The notes beneath the pieces were generated by a model, which was not told the origin of the DNA, ran no database searches, and saw only the letters and a program-made list of their open reading frames with translations. A stretch of 64,000 nt of DNA from Mauremys mutica. Taxonomy: Eukaryota > Chordata > Testudines > Geoemydidae. The stretch is taken from the NCBI RefSeq assembly GCF_020497125.1, contig NC_059077.1, forward strand, positions 24,560,840-24,624,839, written 5' to 3'. The translations under genes and the position numbers were made by a program. Positions 1-10,674 of the stretch are shown here, in pieces (the stretch's first letter is position 1; every line of letters starts with the position of its first letter).

Positions 1-267
1 ATTTTATCACAGTGTTATAGAATACTCTGATGCAGGATTAACTAGGAATCCACCCAGACTAGCTACCTTTATTCTGGAACAGTAATAATGGTACCACAAA
101 AAAAGGAGGAAGTTAGCCAAAGTCTTTGGGCTAGATGCTCAGCTCATGCAGACCAGAATAGCTCTGTTGAAACTAATGGATCTACACTGACTTACAGCAG
201 CAAAGGATCTTCCTTTTAGGTTTATTATTTTGTTATTTGGATTACATTACCACCTAGAGACCTCGAT

Positions 268-362
268 CATGGTTCTATTGTGCTTCGGGCTGTACAGACA
301 TTAAACAAAAAGAGAGAGAAAGAGAGAGTTTTAGCCCCATAGAGCTTACAGTCTCATGCTAA
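268..362 (+). repeat. Ancient LINE/SINE-type repeat remnant
   Basis: The stretch contains the pattern 'ggctgtacagacat' followed after a purine-rich spacer by 'agagcttacagtct'. This pairing recurs in degenerate form near 2995-3062 and 19640-19712, so it looks like one old interspersed family. I infer a LINE 3'-region relic common in amniotes, but cannot assign a family by eye. The rest of 1-2275 is AT-rich, with short stop-ridden frames and no gene I can support. Confidence 0.4.
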
Positions 363-1542
363 CAATGAGGCTAGGTGTGGTCAGTTGGCAGGATATTATA
401 GACAGCATGACAGAGGTGAGTCTTGAGAAAGGGTTTCAAGGAGTATAAATAAATGGCCTTATGGATTTTTAGGGGGAGATTTTGCCATTCACAATGGACC
501 ACAAGGGAGAAAACATGAAGGACACTCCCTGAGGAAGCAGCTGATTGGTGGGAAGTAAAGGTTGTCCATTTTAGCAGAGTTAAGGCTGAGATCAACTTCC
601 TGATAGGTTGGTAGCACAGCTAAGTAAGCGCAGGGCCAAGTTATGGATAGCTTGTTCCACAGGAGAAAAAAGAGGGTACACAATGGTTGATTTTGCTGTA
701 ATAAATAGACCTAAAAAATGCCATGTGCATGTTGTCCAGTTTTTTCTTCTCAGTCAGTGCTTGTGATGGAACTAACTTTTCACATACTTCTCTAGAAAAT
801 TTTCTTCTGCACTTCTCCTGAAGGTATATTCTCTATCCTTCTGTAAATAAAATACAAAAATACACATTTAGTTATTTACTTCAGTCAGCCACTGAAACAG
901 CAAAAGAGTCTTCACCCTGAATATTTGAAGAAAAAATAAAGTAAATCTGGATTTAATTCACATAACAACTATTCTTTATGAAAGGTAAAAATAAAAAATT
1001 GAGATATGGGAGAGACCTGAGACTCAGATCTGGAGAACATTCCAGTGCTCATTTGAGTGATCCCTGATTTAAGTGGATGTGATTTTGCAACATAAGATCA
1101 AAGCTAGAATAGCTGCTCAAGGAAACCAGACTCTGTGATTAAGAGTCAAAACCTAAGTCAACTGAAGTCAATGGGAGATTTCCTATTGATTGCAGAGGGT
1201 TTTGGATCAGGCCACGAACCATTACAATATGACCCACTGAGTGAACATATCAAATATAGCTGATAAAGAATTAAAAAAGTATTATGGCGAAGTCCACCTG
1301 AATCAGAACAATTAATCAAATGCACAATCCCATCAATTTCAAACTTCTCATCAATTTTGAATTGAGAAGGCCCTAAATCATCACAAATATGATTTACTGT
1401 AGTTTCTACAATGTGAAAAAGCTAAAGATGGAATAGGCATATGACTATGACCCAAAGCCTTTTGATGACAGCTCTATCACTTTTCTAAACCTGGGTCATC
1501 AATAGTTGCATTAGAAATTGGGCAAATATACCTATGGATAAA

Positions 1543-1639
1543 ATTTTCAAAGTATCTTAGTGAATTAGGACCCTAAGTCCCATTTTCAGAAATGATTTGG
1601 GAACTAAGACTTCTAAGTATCCAAGTTACTTTTGAAAAT
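1543..1639. repeat. Palindromic MITE remnant
   Basis: The segment begins with 'attttcaaagt' and ends with 'acttttgaaaat', which are inverted copies. Internal 'ctaagtccc' and 'cttctaagt' words continue the imperfect palindrome. Related words recur at 45110-45230. This is typical of old self-complementary DNA transposon relics in turtles and crocodilians. No target duplication is clear. Confidence 0.5.
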
Positions 1640-2275
1640 AAACCTTTAAGCCTAAGTGACATCAGTGCTTTTGAAGATTTTAACCTATGTCCTTAGAAGG
1701 AAGTTAAGAGTGATGTAACCCCAGTCATTTAAATGAATGCAGCCTCATATTCAAAATATGATAACATAATCACATAATTAAGATTGGCCTCAAGACAGTC
1801 AAGCAGCCACCATGTAGGCTAGGAATCAAGTTTACAAATGATGCCGTGATGTTGTTGCATAATACAGATTCATTACAAATAAATTACTTCAAAATAGCCA
1901 TAATCCACAGATTTCTAATCAATAGAATATCAAATCAATCACTTGAGAAAGAGTTTTGGCCTTACAATCTTAACCTAGCTTTGGATATATTATAAAAATG
2001 TTGCCTTGAAATAGAGTATGCATATAGGCACAAAGCCCACTACCTTGAGCATATGATCAATTATTCCAAATTGGGTTCGTCATCAATGTCTTACTAGACA
2101 CTGATGAAATTTTAATATATCATTCTTGAAAGTTCACATTCCAGCTAGTACCTAAAAAAACCCCAGGTGTTCCAGATTTCAAAATCACTGTTCAAATATG
2201 GTTTTCCACTGCATTTCGGATTTTTATCTTTCAACCTTTGTTCATGTTAATAAACAACACTGACAAATAGGAACA

Positions 2276-2337
2276 TATGATACAGGACTGAAAGGGACCT
2301 TCTGGGTTATCGAGTCCAGTCCACTGCAAATGCAGGC
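2276..2337 (-). repeat. CR1 LINE 3'-end fragment
   Basis: The words 'atgatacaggactgaaaggga' (split by degenerate bases) and 'gagtccagtccactgcaaa' match the reverse complement of the CR1 3' end. The same landmark words start the long CR1 at 58216. Only about 60 bp remain. The fragment stops a few bases before the hAT-type element at 2349. Confidence 0.6.
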
Positions 2338-2348
2338 TAAAAAGTATG

Positions 2349-2678
2349 CAGGGCCAGCTTTAGGAAGTGCGGAGCCCAATTCGAACAGTTTCGACGGGGC
2401 CCCATCAGGGATGACTTTAAAAAAAAAACAAAAAACCCAGACATGTAAAACAAGTCTTTGGCAGCACTTCAGCAGTGGGTCCTTCACTTGCTCTAGGTCT
2501 TCAGCAGCACTGAAGGACCCGCCACCGAAGTGCCGCTGAAGACCTGAAGTGCCACGAGGTGAGTAAAAATTAAAAAGGCACCTCTAGCCAGGTAAGGGAT
2601 TCTCACTGGGTGCGGGGCCCTCTTAGGCACAGGGCCCGATTCGGGGGAATTGGTGGAATAGGTCTAAAGCCGGCCCTG
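2349..2678. mobile_element. Non-autonomous hAT element, 330 bp
   Basis: The ends are inverted repeats: left CAGGGCCAGCTTTAGG, and the complement of the right end is CAGGGCCGGCTTTAGA. They are flanked by 8-bp duplications AAAGTATG (2341-2348) and AAAGCATG (2679-2686), which differ at one base. An 8-bp target duplication plus a CAGGG terminus is the hAT signature. The interior has no transposase; it carries a GC-rich inverted segment around 2490-2550 ('gtcttcagcagcactga' against 'cgctgaagac'). I infer mobilisation in trans by a full-length hAT transposase. Confidence 0.9.
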
Positions 2679-2994
2679 AAAGCATGAGTATGATTCTTCA
2701 TTGCTTTACACCTTCCGTAGCCATTTGTGCAAAGGGAGTGTTACATGCCACAAAATAAGAATAGTAGCATTTTACATCCACTTTGCCAAATAAAGGACTG
2801 CACAAAAGTGCAAGGCAGTGGAGAATCAGGCCCATTGGGTGAAATCCCTGACCCTACTGAAGTCCATGAGCATAAATTTAAACTACTATTCATCTACATT
2901 ACTCACTTTAGATTACTAAAACTGAGAAACATTAAGATCTAGGTTATTTCTCACCATTTATGCTGTAGTTATTTAGTTGTTTATTGCAGATAAT

Positions 2995-3062
2995 GTGCTT
3001 GGCATTGTTCAGTACACAAATATACAGATAGTATCAGTCCCGAATAGCTTATAATACTAAAA
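2995..3062 (+). repeat. Ancient LINE/SINE-type repeat remnant
   Basis: The words 'gtgcttggcattgttcagta' and 'cccgaatagcttataat' correspond to the landmark words of the repeat at 268-362. Highly diverged; family not assigned. Confidence 0.35.
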
Positions 3063-4370
3063 TAGTCACTTAGATATGAAACACTGGTGAATCCAGAGTT
3101 GAGGGAATGACAGTCTGGATTGTTTGGGATTTTTTTTAATTCTTTTTTTGTAAATTATAAACCTGCTTCTTGCTGTTTGTTTACATTTTGAATTTCACTT
3201 AGCTTAGACAGTGAGACTCCAATTGTTAATAATACTTCTGTTTAGCCTACACAAGCATTTGCTCCAATGTTTAAGTTTCCAACACCTTAAGAAAATGTTT
3301 AAATCCTTAAAAAACCCAGCAAACCCTCTTCCCTCAGTTTTCATTGGATTTCAAACACAAACCATGGAAATGTTTCTATTAATATTAAGTCTGACAGAAC
3401 TTTTTAAAAAATGATGAACATGCCTGATGGTGTCTCTCAGATGCAAGTCTGTTGAACAGATCAGCAATGTCAGGAAGATGTCAAACTGGAACACATACAA
3501 ATCTATGGAGAAGATATCATTGTTAGTCTGTCAACAACACCACATTCCAATGTCAAAATGTATTTATATTGTTATGTTACAATTACCTGTGAAAAATTAA
3601 AGAAAATTAAAATACATAATTGTTTAATATCCTTTTAATTCTGAAAAAGACTAACAAGGCTATTTTATGTTACGATTGCTACACCTCCATCCAAATCCCA
3701 CTGAAGTCAATGGGAGTTTTTCCATAGACTTCATAGGAAGGTGGCTATCCAGGCTCATTGTCTCTACCAGAGGATTCCATAGTATGGTTAAGATATTTAA
3801 TTTACTAATATAAAGTTTATCTGCACTGGGGAATATATATTTTAACTTTAATTTTATTTTAATGTATTGTGAAGCGAACTATTTAAAGACATTCTGTGAA
3901 CTACAAAATATGTTTCCATAGAAGTAGTACAATACAACTGTTGTACTTGGAGCAATAGTAACTAGGAGTTCTAAGGCAAGTTAGAAAAATAAAATATTTC
4001 ATAGAAGTGAACAATGTGAGCCAGAAGTTTCTTTGAATTGCCACAGAAATTTCATCAGCAAAACTTCTCAATAGGATACACACTCAACCCCCTCATATCA
4101 TCGTAACAAACTATTTGGCTGATTATACCCCAAGAAAATTACAGTGTTTCTAGCAGCTTCTAAAATTGACCATGGCCATTTTTAAGTGAACCCTTTCATG
4201 GGCATCACATACTGCTGGAACTGAGAGTGCAAATTTCACCTCTTGGCTCCAGCAGTGGCTGCTATGCCCTCTCCAGGTCAGGTAGAAGTGGCACCACCAG
4301 CCTCTCCTGGTGATTTTATGCTAGGGAAGGCTTCCTTGTGGAGCCCCATCAGGAGCCTTGTCACGGAGAC
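3063..4370. other. No gene seen; AT-rich, one palindromic relic
   Basis: I see only short stop-ridden frames. Around 3690-3765 the words 'actgaagtcaatgggagt' and 'catagacttcatagga' look like the centre of one of the palindromic DNA-element relics found elsewhere in the window. Segment 4200-4370 is somewhat GC-richer but not recognised; it abuts the LTR at 4371. Confidence 0.4.
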
Positions 4371-5685
4371 TGTGATACTACGTCCCATATTCTTCATAGA
4401 AATATTGTTATGATATGAATATGGCATAACTAACGTGTTCTATGCAAGATGGGTCATGTGAGGTATCTGTAGAAAGGTTATGATTTAATAAATATGATTA
4501 TCCTATTTGTATGCATGTATCATTTCTGTATCTGAAGTTAGGAATATGGACTATGTATCAATTACAAAAGTGTTTGCACCTGGGGAACACGCTCCAGACA
4601 AAATGCAATCGGTCTGCTGGTTAGTCAATGGGCCATTAGGAAGACAATAGGACTTTGAAGATGCTACTCTCCTAGGGTGACCGGATGTCCCAATTTTATA
4701 GGAACAGTCCCGATTTTTGGGTCTTTTTCTTACATAGGCTCCTATTACCCCCCCACCCCGTCCCGATTTTTCACATTTGCTGTCTGGTCACCCTATACTC
4801 TCCCACCTTCCTGAGAAGCTTCCTGGGATGCTGCTTTGACACTGCAGGGTCATGTGATCATATCACCTGGTATTGGATCCCATCTTGGCCTGCTAGTATT
4901 TTTCCACAAAAGGGGTGGCGACCAAACTGGGAAACAAAGTATTCCTGACATATGTAAACCTTATTTAAGGCAGGGAAGTGAGTTAATCAGGGCTCTTTCT
5001 TCACTGAATCCCCACCCAGGATGACTGCTGAGAAGATCTAAGAAACAAGGACTGATCGGGGGGAGAAGAGCTGAGCCCAGGCCGGAAAAGGTGTCTGGCC
5101 TGTGAAATAAATGCCTAAAACAACATTTAGGGTGAGAAACTACCACTTGTAACCAGTTTCTTTAATGTATTGAGCTTAGTTGCATGTTTGTTTTATTTGC
5201 TCAGTAATCTGCTTTGATCTGTTTGCTATCCCTTATAATCACTTATCTATCCTTTGTAGTTAATAAACTTATCTCATCTATTCTAAAACCCAGTTTGTGC
5301 AATTCGTAATAGGGAGGGAGAGGGAGGAAAAGATGTGCATATCTTTCTCCTCATTGAGGGAGGTGGTGATTTTCATGATTTTACACTGTACAGATTTCTG
5401 TGCAGCACAAGACAATACAATTTTGGGTTTGCACGCCAGAGGGGGTGTGCATTTGAGTGCTTCGCAACTCCTGAGCTGAGTCTTCCCATACAGAGCTGAT
5501 TTCAGTGTCTGTGTCTTTCTGCAGCTGAGTGTGTCCCTACCTGTGTGTGTGTGCTGGAGGAGGACTGAGGGCCTGGCTCAGCAGGACAGGATGAGGGAGC
5601 CCAGGCTGGTGGAACAGGCAGGCTCAGTGTTACCCCAGTATATCAGGTGGCACCCCGGAGGTTGGGGTGGGGACGACCCATCACA
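4371..5685 (+). mobile_element. Solo LTR of an endogenous retroelement, with a hAT element inside
   Basis: The unit starts TGTGA and ends TCACA, and is bounded by the 5-bp duplication GAGAC at 4366-4370 and 5686-5690. These are the hallmarks of an integrated LTR. No gag, pol or env lies next to it, so it is a solo LTR left by recombination between two LTRs. Possible polyadenylation signals (AATAAA) occur near 5107 and 5262, which sets the + orientation. Removing the nested hAT element and its 8-bp duplication leaves about 1184 bp. I recognise the sequence as a common turtle LTR type, but its class (ERV or gypsy) is not decidable from the LTR alone. Any open frame inside it, such as 5531-5986, is incidental. 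Confidence 0.85.
4673..4795. mobile_element. Short hAT MITE, 123 bp
   Basis: Termini TAGGGTGACCGGATG and, at the right, its near complement (CTGGTCACCCTA) bracket a central stretch with two 'cccgattttt' words. A perfect 8-bp duplication TACTCTCC lies at 4665-4672 and 4796-4803. It sits inside the LTR at 4371-5685, so it inserted after that LTR. Non-coding. Confidence 0.92.
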
Positions 5686-5690
5686 GAGAC

Positions 5691-6429
5691 TATCTGAAAT
5701 CAAAATACACCTGGAGGTGTCTTGGCCATACTCATACCCAAACCAACACTGTCCATTTTGTTGGGGGGCAATACAAGTTGCTTATAATCCCTTTAGTGGA
5801 CCAGAGGTCACAGTCACCTTTGAATTGTTTCAACCCTTTTCTGGCAGATTTTCTACCTCCAAAAGCCCTCTGGCCTTGCATTATGTAGATAGAGTTGGCA
5901 TAACACTGTGGGGTAGATCAACCCCAAAACTACAAGTTTCTCTGAACAAAAGAAATCTTATACTCAATAATAAGAGAATATTTTAATTCTTCCAGAGTTA
6001 GAGGATATGGAGGCTTCCTAGAAATGCAGAGATCTGGCTGGCATATTATTTCTAATATCAGTAGGGTTAATGCCTACAGCTATGATCTCAGGGTTTACTA
6101 GGCAACACTTGCTTTTTATGTTATAGAAATCTCTGTAACTTCCCAATCAGACAGTGTCAAAACAACTTTATTTTCCTCCTGGAGTTCTGATTCCATTCTT
6201 AAAATAACATTTATTTGAAAAGGCCTATAAATGCCGGTCTTCTTCACAGAGACTTGTTCACAAAATCCTACTGAAAAGCAAAATACTTGGTAGATTTTTT
6301 TTTAACTTCTGAAGAAAAAATTTTCACCTAACAAGATGAGAATTAAATTTTACTGCTCAGTCACTTTATTTTGTTTTATTTCTCATTCCCTGTCCTCCTT
6401 CTCTGGGTTATCCATCTAGATTGTGAATT
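5691..6429. other. No gene seen
   Basis: AT-rich DNA immediately right of the solo LTR. Frames are short or fall partly in the LTR. No repeat family recognised. Confidence 0.4.
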
Positions 6430-6540
6430 CTTTTGGTTTGGGATCTGTTTTCTTGTCTTCATTATTTGTCTGTAAAGTGCCTTGCACATTGTTGGCATTG
6501 TATCATAATGAGAAACAAGTAAGAGCAATAATATGTATAC
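6420..6540 (+). repeat. LINE 3'-tail-type repeat remnant
   Basis: Contains 'attgtgaattctttt', 'gggatctgttttct', 'tgtaaagtgccttgcaca', then a run ending in 'aataatatgtat'. The same word order appears at 24735-24840 and 33995-34090. I infer an old L2/L3/CR1-like 3' end; orientation is taken from the A-rich right end. Confidence 0.5.
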
Positions 6541-6690
6541 TGTCTATCATATAAACTAAGACAAAATGTTTTACCAAAGAACATAATGAGTAATTATAAG
6601 GAATAGAGGAATTAAAAGACAGAGGCAATGTTTCAGATGAGAAAGATGGAAAGTAGCTGAAGATGAAGGAATGTGGCAAGCATCATATAA

Positions 6691-6860
6691 TAGAATCATA
6701 GAAATTATAGGGCTGGAAGCTCATCAAGTCAAGTCAAGTCCTCTACATTGAAGCAGGACCAAGTAAACTTAGACTATACTTTACAGATGTTTGTCCAACC
6801 TGTTCTTACAAACCTCCAATGATGGAGATTCTACAACCTCCCTTGGAAGCCTAGTCCAAT
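6691..6860 (-). repeat. CR1 LINE 3' end
   Basis: The left boundary shows the CR1 terminal motif ('tagaatcataga'), followed by 'gtttgtccaacctgttctta' and 'cctccaatgatggagattct', as in the 3' end of the long CR1 at 58216. The copy is short, minus-strand and 5'-truncated. The repeated 'aagtc' at 6727-6740 is a small local duplication. Confidence 0.8.
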
Positions 6861-6873
6861 GAATGAATGAAGG

Positions 6874-7248
6874 CATGTGCAGCAGGGAGCAGCTTCCCCT
6901 TGGGGAAGCTAGCCCCCTATTCCACTTCTTCTGGATGAGGCCCCACCCAGAGGCCCACCCCTGTTCCGCCCCCACTCTGCCTCTTCCCCCCCCGAGGCTT
7001 CATCCTTGCTTGCTCCTTTTTGCCCTCCCTCCACTGCAGCCCCGAGACTGGAAAAGCTCTGTGGTCAAGTCTCGTCCCCCAATCCGGGGCCATGGCAGGG
7101 AGAGATTTTTCCAGGGTCCCCAAATTGGGTGGGGTCCCTGGGCATCGGCCTCATGGGCCCATGTGGTAATCCGCCAATGCTCCCGCCTCGGCAGTGCAAG
7201 GTTTGGGGAAGCTTAGTTTCCCCAAGCTTCCATTGCCTGCTGCCCATG
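6874..7248. mobile_element. Non-autonomous hAT-like element, 375 bp
   Basis: Left terminus CATGTGCAGCAGG pairs with the complement of the right terminus, CATGGGCAGCAGG, and the similarity continues inward through 'agcttcccc' words. Perfect 8-bp duplications AATGAAGG lie at 6866-6873 and 7249-7256. The interior is GC-rich and non-coding; open frames across it on both strands are compositional. It lies directly beside the CR1 end at 6691-6860. Confidence 0.88.
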
Positions 7249-7435
7249 AATGAAGGAACTAAGAGGAGACTGATGTTAGAGGAATGGAGAACGCATAAAG
7301 AAGAGAAGAATGGAGATGAGTGAATCAAATAATAATATTTCTGATTAGCATGAATATTTATCCTGCTCAGGAAGCTGAATGTTTCCCAACAACAATCTGA
7401 AATGATACAGCTGCCAGATGCTGAAATTGCATGTA

Positions 7436-8462
7436 CAGTAACTCCTCACTTAAAGTTGTCTTAGTTAACGTTGTTTCGTTGTTACGTTGCTGATCAATTA
7501 GGGAACATGCTCATTTAAAGTTGTGCGATGCTCACTTCTAACGTCGTTTGGCAGCCGCCTGCTTTGTCCACTGCTTGGAGGAAGAGCAGCCCATTGCAGC
7601 TAGCTGGTGGGGGCTTGTAACCAGGCTGGACCGGCAGCCCCCCTATCAGCTCCCCGCTCCCTAAGTTCCCTGTGCTGCAGCCACCCAGCAGGCTACCAAT
7701 TGCAGGCTAGCAATCAGCAGTTCCGCTGTCCCTCCCCTCACTGCCATGTGCTGCTCCTGCCTTCTGCCTTGGAGCTGCTCCCAGAGACTCCTGCTTGCTG
7801 TGCATGGGGGGAAGAGAGGGGGACTAATGTCAGGGTGTCCTCCTCCTTCCTGCTCCTGCACCCCACTTATCCCTTCTCCATCTAGAGCAGGGAGGGGACA
7901 CCGACGGAGAGAGACATAGAGAGTTTGGGGCAGCAGCTGTTGTCTCAATTTCCTGATCCACTTAAAAAGACAATGCACTTAAGAGTGGGTCAGCTTACTT
8001 AAAGGGGCAGTGTGCATCTCTCTCTCTCTCTCTCCCACAAACAAGGTGTGTGTCTGTCTCTGTCTGCTATGCTTCTCCCCTTCCTCGTGTTCATGCTGCC
8101 TTGTGTGAGAGGTTACATTAACAACGTGTTAACCCTTGAGGGCTCAGCCGAGTGCTAGTTCATCATTTAGCAGTAAGGCATTCCCTGGGAAATATCCCTC
8201 CCTCTTCCACCCTCTAACTTCACCACCTCAACCAAGCTTCACAATCATCATAGCTGTGAACAGTATTAAATTGTTTAAAATGTATACTGTATGTATATAT
8301 CTATATAATATATCGTTTTTTGTCTGGTGAAAAAAAATTCCCTGGAACCTAACCCTTCCATTTACATTAATTCTTTTGGGGAAAGTGGATTAATTTAACA
8401 TTGTTTCACTTAAAGTCGCATTTTTCAGGAACATAACTACAACATTAAGCGAGGCGTTACTG
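7436..8462. mobile_element. Tc1/mariner (Tigger/pogo-like) non-autonomous element, 1027 bp
   Basis: The ends are inverted: left CAGTAACTCCTCACTTAAAG, right complement CAGTAACGCCTCGCTTAATG. The target duplication is TA (7434-7435 and 8463-8464). A 14-bp TIR core with a TA target is diagnostic of the Tc1/mariner superfamily. The interior has a GC-rich left half, a (TC)n run at 8016-8034 and 'acttaaagtcgca' subterminal words, with no DDE transposase frame. Likely mobilised in trans. Confidence 0.85.
8016..8034. repeat. (TC)n microsatellite inside the mariner-type element
   Basis: A run of about nine TC units within 7436-8462. Confidence 0.9.
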
Positions 8463-8464
8463 TA

Positions 8465-10674
8465 CCAAAATGGAGTTAGCGGGAGACTTGCAAATCTCAT
8501 AGAAATACTTTAATCCAGACAACAATGGTTGGATCTGAAATGAGTGATGTTCTTCCTAATGGAGGAGAGTTGTGCAATATGCATGTGGCCTATGTGACAG
8601 ACAGTCATTTTGCAGAAATCCTTGCTTGTAACCCAATCCTTGCCCCTTTTTTTCAATGCAAAAAAGAATCAAGAAACCAGTGGTATGTTTCAAAGTATAA
8701 ATAAAGGATGTTTATGCGTTTAGTACTTAACAAGGCATTGCACTCTAGTAATAAATGAATTATCTAGGGCATGATTTTCAAAGTTTGGTATTGTATCAAA
8801 TTGTATGTGCTTAATCTATTCATGGAAATACCATATGACTGTGCATTCAAATCAGGTATTCCGGCAAATAGATAGCTAGATGCATAATAGAACATTTGAT
8901 TGTGCAGTCAGTTTATATGTACATATATGGCAGTTGCAAGCACAAATTAGGCATGAACAACGTAAACTTGCCCATCTTTGAAATCAGGACTTGAATGTCA
9001 AGTAAAAGTAGGAATGCATAAACTTTCTCTGTTTTTTAGAATGTCAATATTTTTAACTGTGAGGATAAGTAGCAATAATACTTAATCATAGCAGTGATTA
9101 GCAGCTTTGCCTGGTCAATTTGACCAGAGTTTGGTTCACAGTGCATGTATGTCTTTTTCTAAAGTTCTCAGTGTGTTGCTACAGTTTGTACAGCCTAAAT
9201 GGAAACTTCATCACATGCTTCACTGCAAGCCAAAACTCTAAATCAGCTTTCCTTCCCCATCTCATCAGCCAAAATAAATAGTATCCACTATGGTAAGACC
9301 ATGTGTTTTATACATGAGAGTCTATATATATGTTATATGTATATCATTGATGTGCAAATTATATGAAAGAGGACTTTATCATATAGCTCATGAGTCTTGC
9401 AACTTCCATATGTAAAGTAGAGAGCACTTTTATGGTATTTGTATGTTACATCTGTGGAACAAAAAATGTTTTCCTGAGATTGTGTGTGTTTCAGCTCACA
9501 GGAAATGGATACATTAGTACAAGCAACCTTCCCCTAAGACACTCCACAAGAGAATGGACAATATTTGCCTACTGATCCTGTTCTAGACTATGTGTGGATC
9601 AGTAAAAGCAATCATACTTGTGCATGAGGAGGGGGAGCTATTACACATTAAATTATGTCCAGATACAGGTGGTTGATAGAGATTTCAATGGGAATAGTGT
9701 TGCAGACCTCATTTTGGGAGCGGCTGGAAGTAGTTTGTTCTAATTTCACTGCTGCCAAATTTCCATACTAAAAAAGTATTCAAAAGACCCCCATTTTTTC
9801 TTTGCTCTTTTGCCACAAAGGTCAGAAAAACAGAGACAGAACCAAGCTATCTCATCTCATCTCTGACTTCAATATTACAAGTAGGAAATCTCTTCTCATG
9901 TTGATATATATTCCCAGGGTGGTAAGTCTATGGGATCAGTGGGGCATATAATGCTTGGATCATCCTGTATGACATTCATAATAAAAAGACAGCAAGTCCT
10001 TTGCTCCATTTAGACTACTTTTGTAATGCTGCTGTTGCCGCCCCACACTCCTGCCTATCATAGTCCATAATGCACATTTGCTATATTTTTCCTGTTTCAA
10101 ATTTGAAAATTTGAAGCTAGATTTTTGACTCCAAATGTCATTCATTTAAGTGATAGAACAGTGGAATATTAAATACCTGTGTTCAAAAATTGGGATATCC
10201 ATCCATTCCCTGAAACAGGATCTCTTAAGTCCAAGTACAGGGAAGATTTTAAAAGTGAAGAGGGCAATTCTGGACTAGACCCAGAAAAAAAAATGTGGGC
10301 GCTAAGTGAGCCATTTGAGAATGTGTTTAGAATACATGTGCTTTTAGTACTTATCACTATAATGGGAACAGAGGCATTCTGCGTTTGCTGAAGTCTAGAG
10401 AGATAGGACATGGAGAAACCACTTGCAGTAGTCAAAGTAAGAGGAGACTGAAATCATGGATGGAGATTCTAGCAGAGGCCCCACTAGGAGCATTTGTAAA
10501 CATTTTTTGCACTGATACAGCTCCAGTGGTACTACTAAAGGTGGAAACTGCTGTGTAGACAGCATGCAGGTGTTTTTGCCACCATGCCATCTAGCCCTGC
10601 TTAGAGCTGCACTGGCACAGAAAAACACACCTTTTCCTAGTGAAGATATACATCTGTAGAGTGCAGATAGTAGT
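8465..10674. other. No gene seen; AT-rich, one possible DNA-element relic
   Basis: I found no exon-like open frame with splice signals. Segment 10520-10640 ('cagctccagtggta', 'tagagctgcactggcac') resembles an inverted DNA-element relic but lacks definable ends. The rest is unrecognised. Confidence 0.4.

Noticed and set aside
5531..5986. 151-codon frame
   Set aside because: Most of it is the 3' part of the solo LTR ending at 5685, and the rest is flanking DNA; it crosses the LTR boundary, so it is incidental.
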